DNA of 64,000 nt from Hordeum vulgare subsp. vulgare (lineage: Eukaryota; Streptophyta; Magnoliopsida; Poales; Poaceae). Location of the stretch: positions 322,918,581 to 322,982,580 of the forward strand of contig NC_058518.1 in the NCBI RefSeq assembly GCF_904849725.1, in the 5' to 3' direction. The notes under the pieces are model-generated. The model worked only from the letters and a program-made list of their open reading frames with translations, was not told the DNA's origin and did not search any database. This document shows, one piece after another, positions 55,303-64,000 of the stretch; positions within the stretch are counted from its first letter, which is position 1; every line of letters starts with the position of its first letter. The position numbers and the translations under genes were made by a program.

Positions 55303-56076
55303 ATGCCTGGTCGTCCTTCTCGTCAGGTGGTACGTTTGACCAGGTGCATTGATGTGCCGGGTCATAGGGCCATGCTGGTCAGGGTGATGTCGGTGTGCGG
55401 TTACCGCTGGTACCCCGAGTACACAGTGGAGGAACAGTACCGAGACTTCAACCAGAGCCAGTATATCTGCACTGTTAGGGTATTTCCAGACTACCCTGGA
55501 GCTGAGGAGCCAATCCATTGGTCCTATGGGTTGGGAGTCACTGTTGACATGGCAGTACAAGATGCTGCCTATTCAATGCTGACCATTATGAGAGCGAGAC
55601 ATGCACTGTTGCAGAATTCAGAGTTCTGCTATGTTCCTGCCTCTCAGCGTGGTGAAGAGGGATACCTTAGCGGAGTCTATTTTGATTCTTCTATGGAGGA
55701 TCCGCTACTTCAGTCCACTTCTGAGATGCTAGAGAACAGAGACATGGATGCTCGTGCTCTCCGCATGGAGCTTTATGCTACACGTGCCTGTCTGTGGATG
55801 GCTTTGACGCAGCTGGCACCGGTAGTCCAGACAGGGTACGGAGATATGGAGATGCTGAACCCTGTTAGGACCCATCTTCCGACCCACGTTGACTGGCCAG
55901 CTATAGGAGGAGTCACCCCTCTTCGGGGACCCCTGTTACCACCAGTCAGGGGACCGAGGCCACATCGGTGTCCTTATGGATCCCAGGGATCTCAGGCCAG
56001 AGTGTTTCCTGATCCGCAGGTTGAGCTTCCAGGCCATGGAGGCAATCTCTATGAGATGTTCTATGCGGATGCCTGA
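55303..56076 (+). CDS. Intact pre-gag extra ORF of the Tekay element
   Basis: 257 codons from an ATG (MPGRPSRQVVRLTRC) to a TGA, with no stop or frameshift although gag-pol downstream is broken many times. It is separate from gag (325 bp spacer) and lies directly after the leader, so it would be the first ORF of genomic RNA. Residues 25-105 alternate strand-like (QYICTVRVFPD) and Ala-rich helical stretches (GLGVTVDMAVQDAAYSML) in an order reminiscent of a dsRNA-binding domain. The C-terminal third is rich in Pro, Gly and Arg. No zinc knuckle or catalytic motif. A weakly similar ORF sits at the same place in the Tekay-like piece (31990-32584). Function unknown; the dsRBD idea is inference. Confidence 0.8.
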   Translation: MPGRPSRQVVRLTRCIDVPGHRAMLVRVMSVCGYRWYPEYTVEEQYRDFNQSQYICTVRVFPDYPGAEEPIHWSYGLGVTVDMAVQDAAYSMLTIMRARHALLQNSEFCYVPASQRGEEGYLSGVYFDSSMEDPLLQSTSEMLENRDMDARALRMELYATRACLWMALTQLAPVVQTGYGDMEMLNPVRTHLPTHVDWPAIGGVTPLRGPLLPPVRGPRPHRCPYGSQGSQARVFPDPQVELPGHGGNLYEMFYADA

Positions 56077-56401
56077 GGTTTGTGTGGAGGGATAGTATGG
56101 TAGTAGCCGTACGTTCACAGTCCTGCGTGACTTGTGAAGTATGCCTGTGATGTGAAATGAATTCCGGAGGCCTAGATAAATAATGTATAGGAAGCTTGTA
56201 AGCCTATGATGAGTAGTTTCATAATTTCAGTAGTTTGCTCTTCGATTAAGGTTGTACTGAACTATGTAAGGGTGTGTATGAACCATGGTGTATATATAGC
56301 AGATGCTTGTTACCATGTTGTTCGGATATTCATTTCCGCATTCCGTGTGTTCAGTACATTCTTAATCCATAGCTAGTATTGATATGATATTGGTCTAAGC
56401 T
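56077..56401 (+). other. Spacer between extra ORF and gag
   Basis: 325 bp, AT-rich, no frame. Confidence 0.7.
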
Positions 56402-57700
56402 GTGAGTTTGTTTGCCAGGATGGTGTTCACCAGGTTGAACCGTGCCCCTGCTCATGAGCAAGGCGAGGGTAGTCAAGCGTCGCAGGAAGACCTGTCTCAC
56501 CCGCCCTCTCTGGCGGAAGTTATGCTTGAGGCAGAGAGGAACAAAAGAGAGACCAACCGACTGTTAGAGCGTATTGAGCAGAATACGGCTCGCCAGCCTA
56601 GGAATGCTGCAATGTCCCTCAATGACTTTGTGAAGCTGAATCCTCCAAAGTTCCATCACTCCGTCGATCCCCTCGACGCTGATGACTGGTTGTGCAACAT
56701 CTCACGCAAGATTCGCTCTTCGAATGTTTCTGAGGCCGACAAGGTGACCTTTGTGGTGTATTTTCTGGAAGGACCCGCCAATCTGTGGTGGGAAAACTTT
56801 GAAGCTCTGCGTCCTGCTGAACCAGCAGCCACATGGGCAGATTTCAGTGCAGCCTTCCGTCTGCACCATATTCCAGAGGGCCTGATGGATAGAAAGAGAG
56901 AGGAGTTCTGTGCTTTCACCCAGGGCAAGTTGACCGTGGATGCCTATAGCAGCAAGTTCGGCAACCTCACCCGCTATGCAACAGAGGAGGTGTCTACTGA
57001 CGCCAAGAAGCAAGCAAGATTCCGTAAGGGTCTGAGCCCTGAGCTTCATCGTGATCTGCGCCTCCACAAGTGTGCAAGCTTTCAAGCCCTGGTCAACAAG
57101 GCGATCAGTGCCGAGAATGGTCATACCGACTTTGAAGCCACAAGGAAGCACTCCCGTGACTTTGGCTTGTCATCTGGTTCCGCGTTTCCAAAATGCAGGC
57201 TGTGGGTTCCGAACAGTTCTCTGCCGCCAAGATACACTCCGAGGCCATCCTACATGGCGCCTCAAACGAATCAGACTAACCCTCCAGCAAAAATTTATGG
57301 TGGTCCAGCTAGCAATGCTGCACCATGTGCCAACCAAGTGATATGCTACAAGTGTGGAGAACCAAGGCACTATTCCCGTGAGTGTCCTCAAAATGTGGGT
57401 GCCAAGCAACCCGGAAAGTCCGTCGGGCAAGGCAAGTCGGGCAAAGCTTACTATGTGAAGCCAACTCCTGCACGTGGCCGTGTGAACTATGTCTCAGCAG
57501 AAGAAGCTGCAGAGGATCCCGACGTCATACTGGGTATGCTTCTTGTTAATCATCACCCAGCGTTTGTTCTCTTTGACACTGGGTCTTCTCATTCCTTCAT
57601 TTCAAAAAGTTATGCAAGTTGCGTAACATGTCTTTTTGTGATATGCCAATCCCATTGGTTGTCCAAACTCCTGGTAGTAACTGGCAAACCTCTAGGATAA
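56402..57700 (+). CDS. gag-pro: Tekay gag with zinc knuckle and protease start
   Basis: The likely start is the ATG at 56420 ([17 protein letters not shown]); 56402 is an in-frame alternative. The capsid domain lies at about residues 75-240 ([48 protein letters not shown]). [15 protein letters not shown] knuckle lies near residue 315 and the retropepsin site [13 protein letters not shown] near residue 390. A one-base loss near 57610 shifts the frame, so residues after about SKSYAS are not real and the protease continues in the pol frame at 57619. Gag itself is undamaged. Confidence 0.92.
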   Translation: MSLFARMVFTRLNRAPAHEQGEGSQASQEDLSHPPSLAEVMLEAERNKRETNRLLERIEQNTARQPRNAAMSLNDFVKLNPPKFHHSVDPLDADDWLCNISRKIRSSNVSEADKVTFVVYFLEGPANLWWENFEALRPAEPAATWADFSAAFRLHHIPEGLMDRKREEFCAFTQGKLTVDAYSSKFGNLTRYATEEVSTDAKKQARFRKGLSPELHRDLRLHKCASFQALVNKAISAENGHTDFEATRKHSRDFGLSSGSAFPKCRLWVPNSSLPPRYTPRPSYMAPQTNQTNPPAKIYGGPASNAAPCANQVICYKCGEPRHYSRECPQNVGAKQPGKSVGQGKSGKAYYVKPTPARGRVNYVSAEEAAEDPDVILGMLLVNHHPAFVLFDTGSSHSFISKSYASCVTCLFVICQSHWLSKLLVVTGKPLG

Positions 57701-59154
57701 CCTATGACAATGAAATTCTAGTAGACAGGCTAGTTTTTCTAGTCTCATTGATAGCCTTGAAATCTTCGGATATCAATATCATCTTGGGTATGGAGTGGAT
57801 GTCAGCTCACAATGCCAAGATAGATACTCATTCTAGAAATGTTCAGCTTACCCATCCCTCGGGTGAGATAGTCAATGTCTCTACTCGAGTTGCCAAATGC
57901 CAACTCTATTCCCTAAATGCCAACCCTCTTCCGGAACTTGAAGACATCCCGATTGTCCGTGACTTTCCGGATGTTTTTCCACAGGAACTGCGAGGAATTC
58001 CACCTCACACAGATGTAGAGTTTGTGATAGATCTTGTTCCGGGAACTGTCCCAATAGCCAGAAGACCATATAAGATGGCACCCGTGGAGCTAGCCGAACT
58101 TAAGAAGCAACTAGATGAGGCCTTGAATAAAGGTTTCATTCGTCCTAGCTCTTCTCCTTGGCCTTGCCCCGTCCTCTTCGTCAAGAAGAAAGACGGAACG
58201 GATCGGATGGTTGTAGATTACCGACCAGTTAATCTGGTCACCATAAAGAACAAGTATCCGCTCCCCAGGATCAACGATCTGTACAATCAGCTTGCTGGAT
58301 CCTCAGTCTTCTCCAAAATGGATTTGAGGTTGGGATACCATCAAATCAAGATCAAGAACGGGGACATTCCAAAAACGGCTTTTGTTACTCGTTATGGCCA
58401 ATACGAGTACATCGTCATGTCCTTCGGTTTAACCAATGCCCCAGCCACCTTCTCTCGTCTGATGAATTCAATCTTCATGGAGTATTTAGATAAATTCGTC
58501 GTGGTATACCTCGATGATATTCTCATCTACTCGAAGAACGAACAAGAACATGCTGAGCATCTAAGGCTGGTATTGATGAAACTTCGAGAGCATCGCCTTT
58601 ATACCAAGTTTTCAAAATGTGAATTTTGGTTACCAGAAGTGACCTATCTAGGTCACGTAATCTCTGGTAAGGGTATTGCTGTCAATCCCGAGAAAGTTCA
58701 AGCCGTCCTTGATTGGACTCAACCTGAATCGGTTAAGCAAGTTAGGAGTTTTCTTGGTCTAGCGAGCTATTGTTGTCGCTTTGTTGAGAACTTCTCCAAG
58801 GTTGCAAAGCCTCTAACTGAACTCCTCAAGAAAGATAAAAAGTTCGAGTGGACACCACAGTGTGAGCATAGCTTTCAGGAACTGAAAAGACGCCTCACTT
58901 TCGCACCTGTGTTGCTACCACCAGATTTTTCTAAGGACTTTGTTATCTGTTGCGACGCCTCGCGACAAGGATTAGGTTGCATTCTCATGCAAGATCGTCA
59001 TGTGATCGCATACGCATCTCGACAGTTGCGTCCACATGAGGATAATTATCCCACACATGACCTTGAGCTTGCAGTTGTGGTCCATGCACTAAAAACCTGG
59101 CGACATTACCTTCTGGGTAATCTTGTGAAATATTCACTGATCACCAAAGTCTGA
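57619..59154 (+). pseudogene. pol: Tekay protease end, reverse transcriptase and RNase H
   Basis: The frame resumes inside the protease ([15 protein letters not shown] is the usual end). RT follows: [58 protein letters not shown] and [14 protein letters not shown] (YLDD). RNase H starts [17 protein letters not shown] and reaches [20 protein letters not shown] before a one-base deletion near 59120 ends the frame. RT catalytic residues are present. Confidence 0.93.
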
Positions 59155-59438
59155 AATATATCTTCACCCAGCCGGATTTGAATCTCAGGCAAAGACGGTG
59201 GGTTGAGTTGATCTCGGATTATGACTTAGGGATAACTTACACCCCGGGGAAGGCCAATGTTATGGCCGATGCACTAGGTCGTAAATCTTATTGTAACAAT
59301 TTGATGCTACAACAAGGTCAACCACATCTCTATGAGGACTTTCGGAAGTTGAATCTTCATATTGTTCCTCAAGGATTCCTTTCTACCCTGGTGGCGAATC
59401 CTACCCTTAAGGATCAAAATAGCTGGACAGAAGCGTGA
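59155..59438 (+). pseudogene. pol: Tekay RNase H end
   Basis: In the next frame: [36 protein letters not shown], which closes RNase H. A small out-of-frame deletion near 59420 ends it. Confidence 0.9.
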
Positions 59439-59913
59439 CAAGGGTATATCACGGATCAAGGAGAATATTATTAGCGGAAACGCTAAAGAATTTTCCATGA
59501 ATGATCAAGGTGTTGTGTTCTTCCAGAATTGTCTAGTGGTTCCTAAGAACCTACATCTAAGGCAGTTAATTCTTAAGGAGGCCCATGATTCTCCTCTCAC
59601 CATTCATCCCGGTAGTACTAAGATGTATCAGGACCTACGCCAGAGGTTCTGGTGGACTAGGATGAAGAGAGAAATTGCTGAGTTCGTTTCTAACTGCGAC
59701 GTTTGTCGTCGAGTTAAGGCAGAACATCAAAGGCATGCTGGCACCCTTCAACCTTTAGCTATTCCTGAATGGAAATGGGATAAAGTTAGTATGTATTTCA
59801 TTACCGGATTTCCCAAGACCAAGAAAGGAAATAATGCTATCTTTGTGGTCATTGACCGTCTTTCCAAAGTAGCTCATTTTCTTCCCGTTCCTGAGAGTAT
59901 AACAGCTAGCTAG
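59362..59913 (+). pseudogene. pol: Tekay integrase, zinc domain and core start, catalytic Asp lost
   Basis: From about 59420 the frame reads [19 protein letters not shown], then the zinc domain (EAHDSPLTIHPGSTKMYQ, CDVCRRVKAEHQRH), then WKWDKVSMYFITGFP. The residue after SM is normally the first catalytic Asp of the DDE triad (compare VGMDFITG at 34912-35484); here it is Tyr, one G-to-T change. The frame ends at a TAG (59911) where Gln is expected. The first 20 or so codons are out of frame with respect to the element. Confidence 0.92.
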
Positions 59914-60225
59914 CTAGCGGAGTTATATATCTCTCGAATAGTGTCTCTTCATGGTGTTCCCCTGGAGATTAACTCGGACCGTGGGAGTATGTTTACTTCT
60001 CGCTTCTGGGAAAGTTTTCAGAATGCCATCGGGACTCACTTATCTTTTAGCACTGCTTTCCATCCCCAATCAAGTGGTCAAGTAGAAAGAGTGAATCAAA
60101 TCCTGGAAGATATGCTCCGAGCTTGTGTTATATCATTCGGTATGAATTGGGAGAAGTGCCTTCCATTCGCCGAATTTGCTTATAACAATAGTTATCAATC
60201 AAGCTTGGGCAAAGCTCCTTTTTAA
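59914..60225 (+). pseudogene. pol: Tekay integrase core, second part
   Basis: It continues in the same frame: VSLHGVPLEINSDRGSMFTSRFW (second Asp), HPQSSGQVERVNQILEDM (catalytic Glu), CLPFAEFAYNNSYQSSLGKAPF, then a TAA at 60223 in place of a sense codon. Another TAG follows at about 60307. Confidence 0.9.
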
Positions 60226-60345
60226 GTTCTCTATGGACGAAGATGTCAAACACCACTTAATTGGTTAGAAACCGGAGAGAGGCAACTCTTTGGCCCGGAT
60301 ATGATCTAGGATGCAGAAGAGCAGGTTCACATTATTCGTGAAAAG

Positions 60346-60963
60346 TTGAAAACAGCCCAGTCTCGTCAAAAGAGCCAATATGATCGTCATCATAAGGCTG
60401 TGACCTTTGAAGTTGACAAGAAGGCTTACCTTCGGGTTACACCTTTGAAGGGTACCCATCGATTCGGTATCAAGGGCAAGTTGGCTCCTCGTTACATTGG
60501 TCCTTTTCGCATTCTTGCCAAACAAGGAGAAGTTGCCTACTAGTTGGAACTTCCTCCACATCTTTCCAAGGTTCATGATGTCTTCCACGTCTCGCAACTC
60601 AGGCGTTGCTTTTCGGATCCTATCCGTGAAGTGGACCACGAAACGCTTGATCTCCAAGATAACCTTTCTTATCGAGAATACCCTGTTCGTATTCTCGACC
60701 AAGCTGAGCGTACTACTAGACGTCAGAACATTAAGTTTATTAAAGTTCAATGGTCAAATCATTCTGAGAAAGAGGCAACATGGGAAAGAGAGGATCGTCT
60801 TCGACAAGAGTATCCCGCGCTATTCCCGACGACTTCTAAATCTCGGGACGAGATTCTTTTGAGTGGGGGTGAGTTGTCACATCCCTGGAACCCTAATCAA
60901 GGTTTAGCATTGTGCTCATATTTTCTTTGCATTGCATCCAAGAAAATGGCAACAAGATCAAAG
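60346..60963 (+). pseudogene. pol: Tekay integrase C-terminus and chromodomain-like tail
   Basis: It reads QKSQYDRHHKAVTFEVDKKAYLRV, then GKLAPRYIGPFRILA (GPY/F module), a TAG at 60541, then LPPHLSKVHDVFHVSQLRR and a chromodomain-like tail (RILDQAERTTRRQN, IKFIKVQWSNHSEKEATWE). Such tails steer chromovirus integration to modified chromatin. There is no stop before the LTR: the frame passes through the polypurine tract and about 30 codons into the 3' LTR. Confidence 0.88.
60861..60874 (+). other. Polypurine tract of the Tekay element
   Basis: GAGTGGGGGTGAGT directly before the LTR start TGTCACATCC. Confidence 0.88.
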
Positions 60964-63900
60964 TAAGTGGTGAAGGGAAACTCAAAACCCTAGCCACTTC
61001 TCAATTCAAAGGAATTATAAACTCATTCAAATCAATGAACCCAAAATGGCCTCAAGAAAAGTTCAACTTTTCTGATAATTCTTGAAAACAAATAAGCAAT
61101 GAAGGAAACCATTTCCTTTATACTTTTGGCATTTTAAATAAATGCAAAAGACTACTGGTTTCAAGTTTTAAATTTGAATTCAAAGATTTATAGTTTTCAA
61201 AAATGTTGAAAACTTTATGGGTGATTGGAAATATTCCAACTAACACCCCAACATTTTTCAAACTATTTATGGTTTGTTTGTGAAGCCAAAATAAATGGGA
61301 ACAATGTTAGTAAATAAAACAGAAGAAGAAGAGAAAGGAAGAGCTTACCTGTTATCTGTCGCCGGCCCAGCCCACCAGGGGCTCCCCGGTCATCTTCCTC
61401 CTCCTGCGAGTAGGCAGAGGAGAAGATGAGCACCGCGGCCAAGCCCCGGACACCTCCTGCCTGCCTGCTCGCCGCTGGAGGCCCCCAGGAGCGCCAGCGT
61501 GACGCCCCGAGCCTAATTCTCCTCCTCCCCGCAGCCTTATCTCTTCCCCTCGGCCTCTCGTTCTCCTTTTCCCTCTCGAATCTCTCTCTCCCCGAAGCTC
61601 CGGTCGCCGTCGATCCGTCGCTTCCCGGTCCTCCCCGACCCTGCGGGCAGCTTCACCAGAACCGCCGTGAGCTCCTCTTCCCGTTCCCCCTCTTCCCGAG
61701 GCCATTCCCCTCCTCTAACCTCGTTAGCTGCCGAAACCCGAAGGTCCTCGTCGCTGGCCATGTTGTTGCCGTCGTTGTGGTACCCCGCTCGCGAGACCAA
61801 GCTCAAAAATGAGCTCCTCGAGCTCTGTAGATGCCGTAGAGCCCTTCCCCCAGCTCGCTAGTGCCCCGCAACGCCACACTCGACGATGCCCGAGCCGTAG
61901 CCGCTGCTGACCTCGTCGTCGGCGTGGATTCCGGTGACCACTGGGTCCAGCTCCTCCCCCTTTAGATGCGGCGCTTCACTAGCTAGCCGTAGCACTAAAC
62001 TGCGCCCAAAACCGAGGCCTGTAGCGCCGTTTAGCTCAACTCCGGTGAGTCCTCCGCCGCGCCCGTGGTCGCCGCCGGCCATATTCCGGTGGGGGCCGAC
62101 GTGGTCAACCTAATTACCCACTAAACACCCCCCCTAGCCACTGACAGTGGGCCCCATGGTGGGTCAAACCCCAGTAAGGGGCTGGTCAACTCGGGGATTA
62201 GTCCCTGGTCACTGACCAGTGGACCCCACTGGTCAGGTTTGACCTGGCCCAGCCTCTGTTGACCAGAGACGTCACTGTGACGCAATAAAGGGATTTTCTA
62301 ATATCAAAATAATTCCAGAAATGTCTAAAACTTCTAAAAATCATAGAAAATAATCTGTAAGTCCAATGAAAATAATTTATATATGAAAAAGTATCAGAAA
62401 ATTCAAGGAATCTGAATATGTCATTTTCAGACATGTTTGAAAATGTTACTGAACCCAAACATGTAGATCAATGAATAAGTTAATTCTTATAAATACTTTG
62501 GAGATGGAATTTGGAAATTATTTAAATTTCACTACAAATGATATGATCAAACACTGTCCAAATCACAAACCAGCAACCTAACATGTCATTCCATGCATGT
62601 TAAAAGCAAGTTGATCTGAGCATCAGGTCGAATCAATTAAAATGGTAGAATACCTCGTTTGAAGTAATATTTGAATTTGATTCAAATCAACTTCAAACCT
62701 AATAAATGATAGCTATAATAGTATACCACTTTGCATCCTCATGCCATACTCATGCATCATCTTGTTGCATATGCTTGTTATTGATCGTTGTCACTCTTTT
62801 CGGTAGGCTCCACTCCTCCGGATTCCATCGAATATCCGACTAACGGATATTGTCCCTCCTCTGAGCAACAAGGCAAGCAACCATTTTGATCATCCCGATA
62901 AATCCCATGTTCTTGCTCCTGCACTTACTTGTTGCATTAGGATCAAATGCTTCAAATGTTTTGCCACGTTAGTTGAACCCACTTCCTTTGCATGACCTAT
63001 CCTTGTCACAGTAAATAGCTGAACCTTGCAACCTAGCATACCTGGTAGTTGCTTGAGCCATGATGTGCCTTATCCTGCTATGCATGCTATGCTTAGAGTT
63101 GTGTATGGTCTGTCATCTCCGAGATGAACAGAATTGTGAGAATGTGTTCGGTAAGCAAAGGTTGTGTGTTGAACCTGAACTGGTAAAGGTACCGGTGAAA
63201 GGCTGTGTAGGAGTACATGGCGGGTTGTTTCATTGGAACCGTCCTTAGGAATTGAGTTCCGTGTATGTAATCCAAGACGAGATACTACCACACGCTGGGC
63301 CCTGAAATATGACCCCGCTCGACTTATTAATCGCTTAGTACTCGGTCCAGGAGTTGCAAGTAGTTTCTGGTGTTTATAGTCATGCTGGAGGCCGTGCATG
63401 GTGCTGACCTGAGAGGTGGGCTGTGATGCGGTAGGCAGTGGCACGGTGTACCAAGTGGCACCCGGATGGTGGGCTTGGGAACCCTGCGCACATTGTTAGG
63501 GGCCGTGGCGGAAACCTCGGCCGGACTTTCGTGCGGGTTACCCTCAGATAGGCGATAGACCTGGACTAGGTACTAGTGTGGTTAACGGTCGTGGCCGACT
63601 CCCTCGCTGGGCTTCCGCTTGAAGGTTGCCGAGGTGCATGACGTGCACATGGCGATAAGTGGCGAGAGCGTGTGTGACGAAGTACACCCCTGCAGGGTTA
63701 TGATCTATTCGAATAGTCGTGTCCGCGGATATGGACTACTTGGAGACATATGTTGTTCATAGATAACTTCAATGGCTACCCATAAAATTGTGAAGATAAG
63801 CGTGAGTGTCGTGGACGGCGTGAGTGTCGTGGACTCATGTTTGTTTAATAATTGTTGCAGAGGTTGTTAATGACCCTAACGGAGGGTTCTTCCTAGACAT

Positions 63901-64000
63901 CGATGACGACGAGTAGCTGGTGTCCCAGCTACGATCTGGCCCTAGGTTGGGTCTGTAGTATAGTCAGGCCATGTGCCTTCTAGTTTCACCTGTCTATACT
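60875..64000 (+). mobile_element. 3' LTR of the Tekay element, cut by the window end
   Basis: Collinear with 50858 onward with few differences, apart from a loss of about 200 bp (equivalent to 53815-54020) at about 63800-63840, where GTGAGTGTCGTGGAC is present twice. The last part of the LTR and the right target duplication lie outside the window. Confidence 0.94.

Larger units (their letters stand above)
50858..64000 (+). mobile_element. Tekay-type Ty3/Gypsy retrotransposon with 4-kb LTRs
   Basis: 5' LTR, tRNA-Met primer site, extra ORF, gag with zinc knuckle and DTGSS protease, RT (YLDD), RNase H, integrase, chromodomain-like end, polypurine tract and an incomplete 3' LTR. RT before integrase plus a chromodomain-like tail and tRNA-Met primer place it in the chromovirus Tekay (Del) lineage. 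LTRs look nearly identical by eye, so insertion is fairly recent, yet pol has several frameshifts, stops and a lost catalytic residue. It is inserted in the CACTA-like element; the left target duplication would be TATGT (50853-50857). Confidence 0.92.

Overview
The window is a nested block of plant transposable elements from a large grass genome, most likely a Triticeae species (wheat, barley or a relative). This rests on LTRs that begin TGTTGGAAATATGCCC and end CCCCAACA, which is the BARE-1/WIS/Angela signature, on Athila-, Tekay- and Tat-type Gypsy elements with the expected primer sites, and on a CACTA-type terminus. I found no intact host gene, rRNA, tRNA gene or CRISPR array. Every long reading frame belongs to a transposon, except two host-gene fragments carried inside the CACTA-like element.

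Layout. 1-1458: end of a polypurine tract and a complete 3' LTR of a plus-strand element whose body lies left of the window. 1459-19688: an Athila-type Gypsy element (plus), with a broken 5' LTR, gag-pro, RT, RNase H, integrase, an extra coiled-coil ORF and a 3' LTR. That 3' LTR is split by a complete young BARE/Angela/WIS Copia element (minus, 10177-19014, target duplication TTCGT). 19689-20581: remnant of an older minus-strand Copia element, host to the Athila element. 20582-25620 and 42874-46727: an old decayed BARE/Angela-like element (minus), split by element B (25626-42868, target duplication ATAGT). B has long LTRs and a long coiled-coil gag. Its middle is replaced by an Angela/Maximus-like LTR, a rearranged Tekay-like Gypsy piece (minus) and a Tat-type Gypsy element (plus), ending in one large deletion at B's own polypurine tract. 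46728-50857: CACTA-like DNA transposon carrying a chimera of a TIMELESS-like first exon and a P4-ATPase fragment. 50858-64000: a Tekay-type Gypsy element (plus) with 4-kb LTRs, an intact extra ORF before gag and a damaged gag-pol. Its 3' LTR runs off the window.

How the parts work together. Each LTR element carries a promoter in its LTR, a tRNA primer site, gag (particle), protease, reverse transcriptase/RNase H and integrase. In Copia elements integrase precedes RT; in the Gypsy elements it follows. None of the pol regions here is fully intact, and the BARE copy at 10177-19014 is closest. The order of insertion can be read from what interrupts what. The strongest leads are the captured TIMELESS/P4-ATPase chimera, the intact pre-gag ORF of the Tekay element (possibly dsRBD-like) with a distant relative at 31990-32584, and a phased palindrome array just upstream of an LTR TATA box.
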